Below are positions 6,906 through 13,692 of a stretch of DNA of 24,436 nucleotides, one piece after another. This DNA comes from Lachnospiraceae bacterium (lineage in GTDB: Bacteria > Bacillota > Clostridia > Lachnospirales > Lachnospiraceae): NCBI GenBank assembly GCA_900763175.1, contig CAAFJI010000118.1, positions 1 through 24,436 of the forward strand. The letters run 5' to 3'. The notes under the pieces were generated by a model. It was not told where the DNA came from. It saw only the letters and a list, made by a program, of their open reading frames with translations, and did not search any database. Position numbers and translations under genes: made by a program. Within the stretch, counting starts at the first letter, position 1; the number at the start of each line of letters is the position of its first letter.

Positions 6906-8096
6906 ATGGAAAGAACTTTATTTACTTCTGAATCTGTAACTGAAGGACATCCGGACAAAATCTGCGATGCCATTTCTGATGCGATTCTCGATGCCCTGAT
7001 GGCGCAGGATCCGATGAGCCGTGTAGCATGTGAGACAGCTACTACTACAGGTCTTATTCTTGTTATGGGTGAAATTACAACAAAAGCGAACATTGACATT
7101 CAGGCTATCGTAAGAGATACCGTTCGTGAGATTGGTTATACTCGTGGAAAATATGGCTTTGATGCTGACACCTGTGCTGTTATCACTGCGCTTGACAAGC
7201 AGTCTACTGATATTGCAATGGGTGTAGACAAGGCTTTGGAGCAAAAAGAAGACCAGATGAACGAAGATGAGCTTGATTCCATTGGTGCCGGAGATCAGGG
7301 TATCCAGTTTGGTTATGCTTCCAATGAGACTGAGGAGTATATGCCTTATGCTATTAATATGGCTCATAAGCTTGCTCGTCAGCTTACAAAAGTTCGTAAG
7401 GACGGAACTTTGAAATATTTAAGACCAGATGGAAAAACTCAGGTAACAGTAGAGTATGACGAGAATGGCAAACCAGCTCGTATCGATGCAGTTGTATGCT
7501 CTACACAGCATGATCCGGATGTAACACAGGAGCAGATCCATGCTGATATTAAGAAATATGTATTTGATGAGATTATTCCGGCTGATATGGTTGATGAGAA
7601 TACAAAATACTTTATCAATCCCACAGGTCGTTTCGTGATCGGTGGACCTCACGGTGACAGTGGACTTACAGGACGTAAGATTATTGTTGATACTTATGGT
7701 GGAACCGGTCGTCACGGCGGTGGTGCTTTTTCTGGTAAGGACTGCACAAAGGTTGACCGTTCTGCTGCTTATGCAGCACGTTATGTTGCAAAGAACATTG
7801 TAGCAGCAGGTCTTGCTGATAAGTGTGAGATTCAGCTTTCCTATGCAATTGGTGTTGCACATCCGACTTCTATTCACGTAGAAACATTTGGAACAGGTAA
7901 AGTTTCTGAGGCGAAACTGGTTGAGATCATTCGTGAGAACTTTGATCTTCGTCCAGCTGGAATTATCAAAATGCTTGATCTTCGCCGCCCAATTTACAAA
8001 CAGACTTCTGCATATGGTCACTTTGGCCGTACAGATGTAGATCTTCCGTGGGAGCATCTTGATAAGGCTGATGCCCTGAAGAAATATCTTGGATGA
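6906..8096 (+). CDS. metK: S-adenosylmethionine synthetase
   Basis: It makes S-adenosylmethionine from methionine and ATP, releasing phosphate and pyrophosphate. At 396 residues it is full length. Diagnostic motifs are GHPDK (14-18), the signature GAGDQG (127-132), GGPHGDSGLTGRK (about 246-258) and the P-loop-like GGGAFSGKD (271-279). The start at 6906 follows a GAAAGGAAAAAG purine-rich site. It is monocistronic, with its own promoter, a SAM-I riboswitch in the leader and a strong terminator at 8141-8181, so feedback by its own product at the level of transcription is expected. Two methyltransferases in the same window (TrmN6 and RsmI) use its product. Confidence 0.97.
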   Translation: MERTLFTSESVTEGHPDKICDAISDAILDALMAQDPMSRVACETATTTGLILVMGEITTKANIDIQAIVRDTVREIGYTRGKYGFDADTCAVITALDKQSTDIAMGVDKALEQKEDQMNEDELDSIGAGDQGIQFGYASNETEEYMPYAINMAHKLARQLTKVRKDGTLKYLRPDGKTQVTVEYDENGKPARIDAVVCSTQHDPDVTQEQIHADIKKYVFDEIIPADMVDENTKYFINPTGRFVIGGPHGDSGLTGRKIIVDTYGGTGRHGGGAFSGKDCTKVDRSAAYAARYVAKNIVAAGLADKCEIQLSYAIGVAHPTSIHVETFGTGKVSEAKLVEIIRENFDLRPAGIIKMLDLRRPIYKQTSAYGHFGRTDVDLPWEHLDKADALKKYLG

Positions 8097-8140
8097 GTTT
8101 CATACTGTGCATGGTGATAGCTTTGCTTAGAAATTATGGT

Positions 8141-8181
8141 CTGGAAAGAGAACCATCAGGTTTTCTTTCCAGGCTTTTTTT
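8141..8181 (+). terminator. metK terminator
   Basis: CTGGAAAGAGAACC (8141-8154) pairs with GGTTTTCTTTCCAG (8159-8172), a 14-bp stem with one wobble and an ATCA loop. It is followed by GC and then TTTTTTT. Confidence 0.9.
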
Positions 8182-8204
8182 GTTGTAAGTTGAATTTTTT
8201 TATA

Positions 8205-8220
8205 TTCTACTTTTGTAGAA
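8205..8220. promoter_or_regulatory. Operator O1 (TTCTAC-N4-GTAGAA)
   Basis: TTCTAC-TTTT-GTAGAA is a perfect 6+6 inverted repeat just upstream of the -35 of the lipoprotein promoter. It shares CTAC-N4-GTAG with two more sites at 8240-8255 and 8266-8281. Confidence 0.6.
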
Positions 8221-8227
8221 AAAGTAC

Positions 8228-8256
8228 TTGACAATTACATTCTACGGATGTAGTAT
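8228..8256 (+). promoter_or_regulatory. Promoter of SH3-domain lipoprotein gene
   Basis: A consensus TTGACA (8228-8233), a 17-bp spacer and TAGTAT (8251-8256). Three similar inverted repeats bracket and overlap it, so it is probably repressor controlled. Confidence 0.75.
8240..8255. promoter_or_regulatory. Operator O2 overlapping the -10
   Basis: TTCTAC-GGAT-GTAGTA lies in the spacer and covers the -10 of the lipoprotein promoter. A protein bound here would block RNA polymerase directly. Confidence 0.6.
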
Positions 8257-8265
8257 ATAACCATC

Positions 8266-8281
8266 TTCTACAGAAGTAGAA
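8266..8281. promoter_or_regulatory. Operator O3 downstream of the promoter
   Basis: TTCTAC-AGAA-GTAGAA is a perfect 6+6 inverted repeat just after the predicted transcription start (~8263) and before the ribosome site at 8289. The centre-to-centre distances are 35 bp (O1-O2) and 26 bp (O2-O3). Confidence 0.6.
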
Positions 8282-8303
8282 AATGAAAGGAGAAATTACA
8301 ATT

Positions 8304-9263
8304 ATGAGGAAGAATAATTTACTTACAACGATTATGGCTGCTGCCGTGGCTGTTGTTATGATATATACGTTTTCGGGCTGTTCTGACGGACAGAGTACTG
8401 CTACTTCAGCTGCTGCCACCCCGGCTGCTGTCCAGGAGACACAGAAGAAAGGAAGTTCCAAAGCTGCGCAGACTCCTACACCTACATTGGCAGTTTCCGG
8501 AAATACGGTATCTGGTATGTCCTCATTGGATACCACTTCATCTGGAAACAAAAAGAACAGTCCATTTACTTTGTATGTGACTTCTAAAGATGGAGTAAAT
8601 ATCCGTCAGAAACCGTCAATCAATTCCAGTTCTATTGGAATGGGAGATTATGGGGATTCTTATACTTGTGTTGGTTCCATAATGGGAGAGGATGGCTCGT
8701 CCTGGTATCAGGTTAGTTACCAGGGAAAGAATGGGTATGTTTCTACTGCTTATACATCTAAGAATGCGCCGTCCGGCAGCAGTAGCGGAATCAGCAGTGC
8801 TTCAAGTGCTCCTGGTACTGTCGGAACAGTAGCTGGCACAGGAAACGATAAACAGGGCAGCAATACAGGTTCAGACAGTTCTGATGACCAGGATGGTGAG
8901 GCATATCTGAATCTGAGAACAATATATCTGAAATCTGAGGATGGGAATATTGTGGCAATTAAAGAGCAGACAAATGGCGATTATGCATTCCGTGATGATA
9001 ATGGAGTTGGATATACGGCTATTGATGAGGATTACCAGTGGCAGGATCAGTATGGAAATACTTACTATACGTTGGAAGATTCCACACACAGATTTGGCTA
9101 TCAGCTGGAACAGCATACGATCACTGCTGCCGACGGCACCACTGTAACCATCACTGAGAAAGCTGATGGCCCTTATCGTTACCGAGATGAAAATGGAGTG
9201 GGCTATATAGATGAAGGAGACGGAGTCTGGCTGGACCAATACGACAATGTATATAGTGAATAA
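8304..9263 (+). CDS. SH3-domain lipoprotein with a C-terminal tandem repeat
   Basis: The 319-residue product has a lipoprotein signal peptide: MRKNN, a hydrophobic stretch, then TFSGC with the lipidated Cys26. A Ser/Thr/Ala/Gln-rich linker (about 27-87) follows. A bacterial SH3 domain occupies about 88-152 (DGVNIRQKPSINS, WYQVSYQGKNGYVSTAY), typically a cell-wall or peptide-binding module. After a second Ser/Gly-rich linker, the last ~120 residues hold two related units, each with RD(D/E)NGVGY followed by W-x-DQY-x-N-x-Y; I do not recognise this domain. A surface role at the wall is inferred. The ATG at 8304 was chosen because GGAG (8289-8292) sits 11 nt upstream; the in-frame ATG at 8283 overlaps operator O3 and lacks a ribosome site. 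It is monocistronic, with its own operator-bearing promoter and terminator. Confidence 0.85.
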   Translation: MRKNNLLTTIMAAAVAVVMIYTFSGCSDGQSTATSAAATPAAVQETQKKGSSKAAQTPTPTLAVSGNTVSGMSSLDTTSSGNKKNSPFTLYVTSKDGVNIRQKPSINSSSIGMGDYGDSYTCVGSIMGEDGSSWYQVSYQGKNGYVSTAYTSKNAPSGSSSGISSASSAPGTVGTVAGTGNDKQGSNTGSDSSDDQDGEAYLNLRTIYLKSEDGNIVAIKEQTNGDYAFRDDNGVGYTAIDEDYQWQDQYGNTYYTLEDSTHRFGYQLEQHTITAADGTTVTITEKADGPYRYRDENGVGYIDEGDGVWLDQYDNVYSE

Positions 9264-9273
9264 TTAAAATTTT

Positions 9274-9309
9274 AAAAGGCTATCCTAAATTTTGCAGGAT
9301 GGCCTTTTT
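9274..9309. terminator. Bidirectional terminator after the SH3 lipoprotein
   Basis: AAAAGGCTATCCT (9274-9286) pairs with AGGATGGCCTTTT (9296-9308) with one wobble, ending in TTTTT. The A-run on the left arm lets it work in both directions. Confidence 0.88.
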
Positions 9310-9390
9310 AACACACTCTGGCGGCATATGACCTTTTTACATAGAGTTTCTCTTTTTTATAGAAAATTAAGAGATGGAATTGCAGCTTTA

Positions 9391-9399
9391 TGCTATAAT
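9391..9399 (+). promoter_or_regulatory. Extended -10 promoter of the two-component operon
   Basis: TGCTATAAT (9391-9399) is an extended -10. No recognisable -35 lies 17 bp upstream, which suggests extended -10 dependence or an activator. The histidine kinase ATG is at 9443. Confidence 0.55.
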
Positions 9400-9442
9400 A
9401 AAAATCAGTGAAAAGTAAACTAAGAAAAAGGATGAAGCTGCC

Positions 9443-10591
9443 ATGAAACTTAAAACTCGAATCATTCTCGGTTTCACCATGATTATTTTGGTACCTTTGA
9501 TATTGTTTGCCGCAACCCTATACGGTTTCAGCCAATCCCAGTCCCAGAAAGCACAGGTCCAGACAGAAAACGGAGAAACAGTCTATGACATTTCCATAAC
9601 TGATTCAGCAGACAGCCAGAGCCGAATACACCTGATGGCCAAGGATCTTTTCATCAGTGCATTTGTAATCCTGATTTCAGTGGCACTGGTAGTTGGTCTG
9701 TGGGTATATCGTAGTATTGCAGTTCCCTTGGTGAAACTGAAAAAGGCGACGCAGAACATAAAAGAAGGAAATCTTGATTTCGTACTAGACGTAGAGGGAA
9801 ACGATGAATTTTCAGAACTATGTCAGGACTTTGAAGAAATGCGCTGCCGTTTGAAGGAATCTACCGAGGAAAAAAATCTTATAGAAAAAGAAAATAAAGA
9901 ACTTATCAGCAACATTTCTCATGATTTGAAAACCCCGATCACAGCAGTAAAAGGCTACGTAGAGGGAATTATGGATGGCGTTGCCGATACTCCGGAAAAA
10001 ATGGACCGGTATGTGCGAACCATTTACAACAAGACAAATGAAATGGACCATCTGATTAACGAGCTTACATTCTATTCAAAAATTGATACAAACCGCATCC
10101 CCTACACCTTCAGCAAGTTAAATGTAGAAGATTATTTTGCAGACTGCGCAGAAGAAGTAGGCTTGGAACTGGAAACCAGAGGCATAGAGCTTGTATATGC
10201 AAACTATGTAGAAAAAGACGTTATGGTCATAGCTGACGGCGAACAGATCAGGCGTGTCATCCATAACATCATCAGTAACGCCATCAAATACATGGACAAA
10301 CCAAAAGGAATCATCCAGATACGTATTAAAGACGTAGGTGATTTTATCCAGATCGAAATAGAAGACAACGGAAAAGGAATCGGTCCAAAAGATCTTCCAT
10401 ATATATTTGATCGTTTTTATCGTACTGACGTATCCAGAAATTCCTCCAAAGGTGGAAGTGGAATCGGACTTTCCATAGTGAAGAAAATCCTGGAGGATCA
10501 CGGTGGTAAGGTATGGGCAACCAGCCGCTTGGGAATCGGCACGATCATGTATTTTGTACTTAGAAAATATCAGGAGGTACCAATGAAATGA
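9443..10591 (+). CDS. Sensor histidine kinase (HAMP-HisKA-HATPase)
   Basis: This 382-residue membrane sensor kinase phosphorylates the adjacent response regulator. Transmembrane helix 1 lies at about 7-28. A short extracytoplasmic loop (about 29-69, Gln/Ser/Asp rich) precedes helix 2 at about 70-88. A HAMP linker spans about 89-142. The HisKA domain carries SNISHDLKTP with phospho-acceptor His160. The ATPase domain shows the N box (NIISNAIKY), the G1 box (EDNGKGIG) and the G2 box (GGSGIGLSIV). The loop is too short for a classic sensor fold, so sensing within or near the membrane, or through a partner protein, is likely. The ligand cannot be told from sequence. Its stop overlaps the regulator start (ATGA), which indicates translational coupling. 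The SH3 lipoprotein next door has separate transcription signals. Confidence 0.93.
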   Translation: MKLKTRIILGFTMIILVPLILFAATLYGFSQSQSQKAQVQTENGETVYDISITDSADSQSRIHLMAKDLFISAFVILISVALVVGLWVYRSIAVPLVKLKKATQNIKEGNLDFVLDVEGNDEFSELCQDFEEMRCRLKESTEEKNLIEKENKELISNISHDLKTPITAVKGYVEGIMDGVADTPEKMDRYVRTIYNKTNEMDHLINELTFYSKIDTNRIPYTFSKLNVEDYFADCAEEVGLELETRGIELVYANYVEKDVMVIADGEQIRRVIHNIISNAIKYMDKPKGIIQIRIKDVGDFIQIEIEDNGKGIGPKDLPYIFDRFYRTDVSRNSSKGGSGIGLSIVKKILEDHGGKVWATSRLGIGTIMYFVLRKYQEVPMK

Positions 10592-11277
10592 GTAGAATAT
10601 TAATTATAGAAGACGAAGAAGCCATTGCTGAGCTGGAAAAGGATTATCTGGAATTATCAGGCTTTGAGGTAATGATATGTAACCGAGGCGACCTGGGCCT
10701 TGAGCGGGCCTTGAAAGAAGACTTCGATCTTATTATTCTGGATCTTATGCTGCCAGAAGTAGACGGCTTTGAAATATGCAGGCAGGTAAGGGATGAGAAA
10801 AATACACCTATCATTATGGTTTCTGCGAAAAAAGATGATATAGACAAAATACGGGGCCTGGGCCTTGGAGCCGACGACTATATGACCAAGCCATTCAGCC
10901 CCAGTGAGCTGGTTGCAAGAGTGAAGGCGCACATGGAACGCTACAATCGCCTGATTGGTTCCACTGTACAGAAAAATGACATTATTGAGATCCGTGGAAT
11001 CAAAATCGATAAAACTGCAAGAAGAGTCTGGGTAAACGGTGAAGAGAAAACCTTTACCACGAAGGAATTTGACCTTTTAAGTTTCCTTGCTGAAAATCCC
11101 AATCGTGTATTTACCAAGGAAGAACTTTTCCGGGAAATCTGGGATATGGAATCTGTGGGCGATATTGCCACTGTTACCGTGCACATTAAGAAAATCCGTG
11201 AAAAGATTGAATACAACAATGCGAAACCCCAGTACATTGAGACAATCTGGGGAGTAGGTTACAGATTTAAGATGTAA
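10588..11277 (+). CDS. OmpR/PhoB-family response regulator
   Basis: The 229-residue DNA-binding regulator is the partner of the preceding kinase. The receiver domain occupies about 1-118, with the acidic pocket ED (8-9), phospho-acceptor Asp52 (in LIILDLMLPEVDG), Ser79 (MVSA) and Lys101 (MTKPFSP). The C-terminal winged-helix DNA-binding domain occupies about 130-229: FTTKEFDLLSFLAENP, VFTKEELFREIW, TVTVHIKKIREKIE as recognition helix, and GVGYRFK in the wing. It overlaps the kinase gene by 4 nt. Regulators of this type bind direct repeats with about 11-bp spacing, the kind of site seen at 761-793, but no evidence links the two. Repeat copy 3 begins 8 nt after its stop, and no separate terminator is visible. 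Confidence 0.95.
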   Translation: MSRILIIEDEEAIAELEKDYLELSGFEVMICNRGDLGLERALKEDFDLIILDLMLPEVDGFEICRQVRDEKNTPIIMVSAKKDDIDKIRGLGLGADDYMTKPFSPSELVARVKAHMERYNRLIGSTVQKNDIIEIRGIKIDKTARRVWVNGEEKTFTTKEFDLLSFLAENPNRVFTKEELFREIWDMESVGDIATVTVHIKKIREKIEYNNAKPQYIETIWGVGYRFKM

Positions 11278-11284
11278 TAAGACT

Positions 11285-11448
11285 TAAAGCGTGTTTGAAA
11301 AATCATTCCTGCAATCTGCATGCCCCATTTTGAGGGAAATTTGTCCCGAATTCGGTTGTCGTAGCCCGCTACGACGCTCTCATCCAGGACAAATTTCCCA
11401 CAAACTGTGACGCACATCTTACAGAAAGCATTTTTCAAACACACTCTA
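11285..11448 (+). mobile_element. Palindromic MITE-like element, copy 3
   Basis: This 164-bp copy is in the same orientation as copy 2 and very similar to it. The ends are TAAAGCGTGTTTG and CAAACACACTCTA, both with outer TA, and the centre is GTCGTAGC-CC-GCTACGAC. It fills the space between the response regulator stop (11277) and the AGGAGG (11449-11454) of the decarboxylase gene, touching the ribosome site. Confidence 0.85.
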
Positions 11449-11459
11449 AGGAGGAAAAA

Positions 11460-12938
11460 ATGGAAAAACTGTATAAAAAACTGGAAAGTTATGGCAAGTC
11501 GGACTTTTACCCTTTTCATATGCCGGGACACAAGAGAAATAAAAAATGTGTGGAAGGGGATTTTCCGCTGGAGAGAGACATTACGGAAATTTATGATTTT
11601 GATGACCTGCACCATCCGGAAGGAATTTTGATGGAGGCACAGAATGCGCTGTCTAGATTGTACGGAACAAAGGCAAGCTTTTTCAGCGTAAATGGCAGTA
11701 CGGCAGGACTTCTCACTGCGATTTCTGCTTCTGTGAAAAGAGGCGGGCAGATACTTGTGGCAAGAAATTGCCATAAGGCAGTTTATCATGGTATTTATCT
11801 TCGGGAATTAAATCCAACATACATTTATCCACACACAGACTCAGAATTGGGGATAAACGGAGAAATTTCCGTGCTCCGTGTGGAAAGGTGCCTGGAAGAG
11901 AATCCGGATATAGAAGCAGTGCTCATTACATCACCTACTTATGACGGAGTGGTATCTGATGTGAAAAGTATTGCACAGGTGGCTCACCGCCATGGAATCC
12001 CATTAATTGTGGACGAGGCCCATGGTGCACACTTCCGTTTCTCGGAGTATTTTCCGGAATCAGCTGTTGACCTTGGTGCAGATGTGGTGATACAGAGTTT
12101 TCACAAGACTTTGCCTGCTATGACACAGACAGCGGTGCTGCATTTGTGCAGTGACCGTGTCAGTGAAAATCTGATAAAACGATTTCTGGGAATCTATCAG
12201 ACAAGTAGTCCGTCATATATCCTTATGTCAAGTCTGGATGCCTGTGTGGATAAAATGGAAAAGGACAGTAAAAAGCTTTTTCAGGAATTTACAGAAAATC
12301 TGGAAGCGGCGAGAGAACGTCTCAGTAAATGCCAGTGTATCCACCTTGTTCCTTCTGTGGAAGATAATCAGATTATGCTGAAAGAGAAAAGAGTATTTGA
12401 TTATGACCGTTCTAAAATTATTTTGAGTACTATCCACAGCACCATAAATGGCCCGGAATTATGTCGGATACTGAGGGAAGAATTCCACCTGGAAACAGAG
12501 ATGACAACAGAAAATTATGTGCTGGCAATGGCAGCAGTTGGTGATACCAAAGAGGGGTTTTCCAGATTGTGCCAGGCTGTGGAAGAAATCGATAAGCGGG
12601 AGACAAAGAAAATTTCCCGGGAAATGAAAGCTGAAGCAACATTGGTGTCTGAGGAAAAAAATCGCAAAAATACAGCATTGAAACAGATTATGACAATTTC
12701 CAAGGCTATGGACGCCCCTTGCCAGATCAGTCTTTTGGAAGAAAGTGCTGGAAAAATATCTGCGGAGTTTGTTTACCTGTATCCGCCTGGAATTCCTCTT
12801 ATTGTGCCAGGAGAACAGATAACTGGACTTTTGATAAGAAATGTGAGAAGATATATGGAGCAAGGGCTGAATATCCACGGGCTTTGCGGAGAGAATAATG
12901 AAATGATAAGCGTTGTAAAGGAGCAGGCAGAGGTATGA
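11460..12938 (+). CDS. Orn/Lys/Arg decarboxylase family PLP enzyme (YaaO-like)
   Basis: The 492-residue PLP enzyme has the aspartate aminotransferase fold of the Orn/Lys/Arg decarboxylase class. The N-terminus reads FHMPGHKRN (19-27), a family hallmark. FFSVNGSTAG (74-83) contacts the phosphate. VDEAHGAHF (184-192) holds the Asp that pairs with the PLP nitrogen. SFHKTLPAMTQ gives the His215-Lys216 pair, Lys216 being the Schiff-base lysine. The C-terminal part matches the small decarboxylase C domain (YPPGIPLIVPGE). The product would be a polyamine precursor such as agmatine, cadaverine or putrescine; substrate is not decidable here. It corresponds to yaaO at the head of the holB cluster in Bacillus. 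AGGAGG sits 5 nt before the ATG. No separate promoter is visible: repeat copy 3 fills the upstream gap. Confidence 0.9.
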   Translation: MEKLYKKLESYGKSDFYPFHMPGHKRNKKCVEGDFPLERDITEIYDFDDLHHPEGILMEAQNALSRLYGTKASFFSVNGSTAGLLTAISASVKRGGQILVARNCHKAVYHGIYLRELNPTYIYPHTDSELGINGEISVLRVERCLEENPDIEAVLITSPTYDGVVSDVKSIAQVAHRHGIPLIVDEAHGAHFRFSEYFPESAVDLGADVVIQSFHKTLPAMTQTAVLHLCSDRVSENLIKRFLGIYQTSSPSYILMSSLDACVDKMEKDSKKLFQEFTENLEAARERLSKCQCIHLVPSVEDNQIMLKEKRVFDYDRSKIILSTIHSTINGPELCRILREEFHLETEMTTENYVLAMAAVGDTKEGFSRLCQAVEEIDKRETKKISREMKAEATLVSEEKNRKNTALKQIMTISKAMDAPCQISLLEESAGKISAEFVYLYPPGIPLIVPGEQITGLLIRNVRRYMEQGLNIHGLCGENNEMISVVKEQAEV

Positions 12939-12948
12939 CCCCTGCCTG
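12924..12948 (+). promoter_or_regulatory. Hairpin spanning the decarboxylase stop codon
   Basis: CAGGCAG (12924-12930) pairs perfectly with CTGCCTG (12942-12948), with two further G-C pairs inside. The stop TGA (12936-12938) lies in the loop. The stem ends just before the two possible start codons (12950 and 12956) of the next gene, which has no Shine-Dalgarno sequence. A ribosome finishing the decarboxylase would melt it, so translational coupling is likely. Confidence 0.45.
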
Positions 12949-12955
12949 AATGATT

Positions 12956-13540
12956 ATGGGAAGAATATTTTACATTATGGGAAAAAGTGCAGCTGGTAAG
13001 GATCGTATTTATGCAAGGCTGGCTGCTCATGAGAAACTTAGCCTGAAAAAACTGGTTCTCTATACCACTCGCCCTATTCGGGCAGAAGAGGAGAATGGAA
13101 AACAATACTATTTCGTAGACGATAAGAAGCTGGAAGAATTTCGCAGAAAAGGGAATCTGATAGAAGCAAGAGCATATCATACTATTCATGGGATTTGGAC
13201 CTATTTCACAGCGGATGATGGTCAGATGGATTTGCAGGCTGCAGATTATCTGGGAATCGGAACATTAGAATCCTATCTGAAAATGCGGGAATATTACGGA
13301 GAAGAGGCACTTTGCCCTATTTATATTGAGGTGGAAGACGGAGAACGGCTGGAACGTGCTTTAAAGAGAGAGCGGGAGCAGGAAAAACCCAGATATGAAG
13401 AGATGTGCAGACGTTTTCTGGCAGACCAGAAGGACTTTTCCGAAGAGAAAATAGCTGCTGCCGGTATCCAGAGACGGTTTCAAAACAATTCTATTGAAGA
13501 ATGCGTGAATGAAATTGCAGATTATATAAAGATGTCTTAA
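12956..13540 (+). CDS. Guanylate kinase-like protein with altered P-loop
   Basis: The 194-residue product has the guanylate kinase fold. LYTTRPIRAEEENGKQYYF (about 35-53) matches the GMP-binding signature (T-T-R-x-x-R-x-x-E-x-x-G-x-x-Y-x-F). The Walker A is GKSAAGKDR (residues 9-17), with Asp16 where guanylate kinases have Ser/Thr after the Lys. I recall clostridial relatives with GKSxSGKDT at this place; here the next residue is also changed, to Arg. It may be a divergent nucleotide kinase or a regulatory paralogue. It occupies the position of thymidylate kinase (tmk) in the Bacillus holB cluster. The start is uncertain: ATG 12956 gives the usual MGxIFYIMG beginning, ATG 12950 adds two residues, and neither has a ribosome site. 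A coupling hairpin lies upstream. Confidence 0.8.
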   Translation: MGRIFYIMGKSAAGKDRIYARLAAHEKLSLKKLVLYTTRPIRAEEENGKQYYFVDDKKLEEFRRKGNLIEARAYHTIHGIWTYFTADDGQMDLQAADYLGIGTLESYLKMREYYGEEALCPIYIEVEDGERLERALKREREQEKPRYEEMCRRFLADQKDFSEEKIAAAGIQRRFQNNSIEECVNEIADYIKMS

Positions 13541-13606
13541 TTTGTTCAGATAAGCAGGAACTTCACAGTAAATTTATAAAAAAGTGTGGCAGTATTTTGC
13601 TGTACA

Positions 13607-13615
13607 TGATAAAAT
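13607..13615 (+). promoter_or_regulatory. Extended -10 promoter upstream of holB
   Basis: TGATAAAAT (13607-13615) is an extended -10 in the 152-nt gap before holB, with only a poor -35 (TGGCAG, 13587-13592). A second, weaker candidate is GTTACA (13634) with TATAAA (13658), 18-bp spacing. Either could give holB-ricT-trmN6 its own start within the cluster. Confidence 0.4.
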
Positions 13616-13692
13616 AATACGAGGGTGAAAAAAGTTACAATTAGATTTGAAATCCATTATAAAGACAAAATGATAAGGGTGAGGTGATTCCG

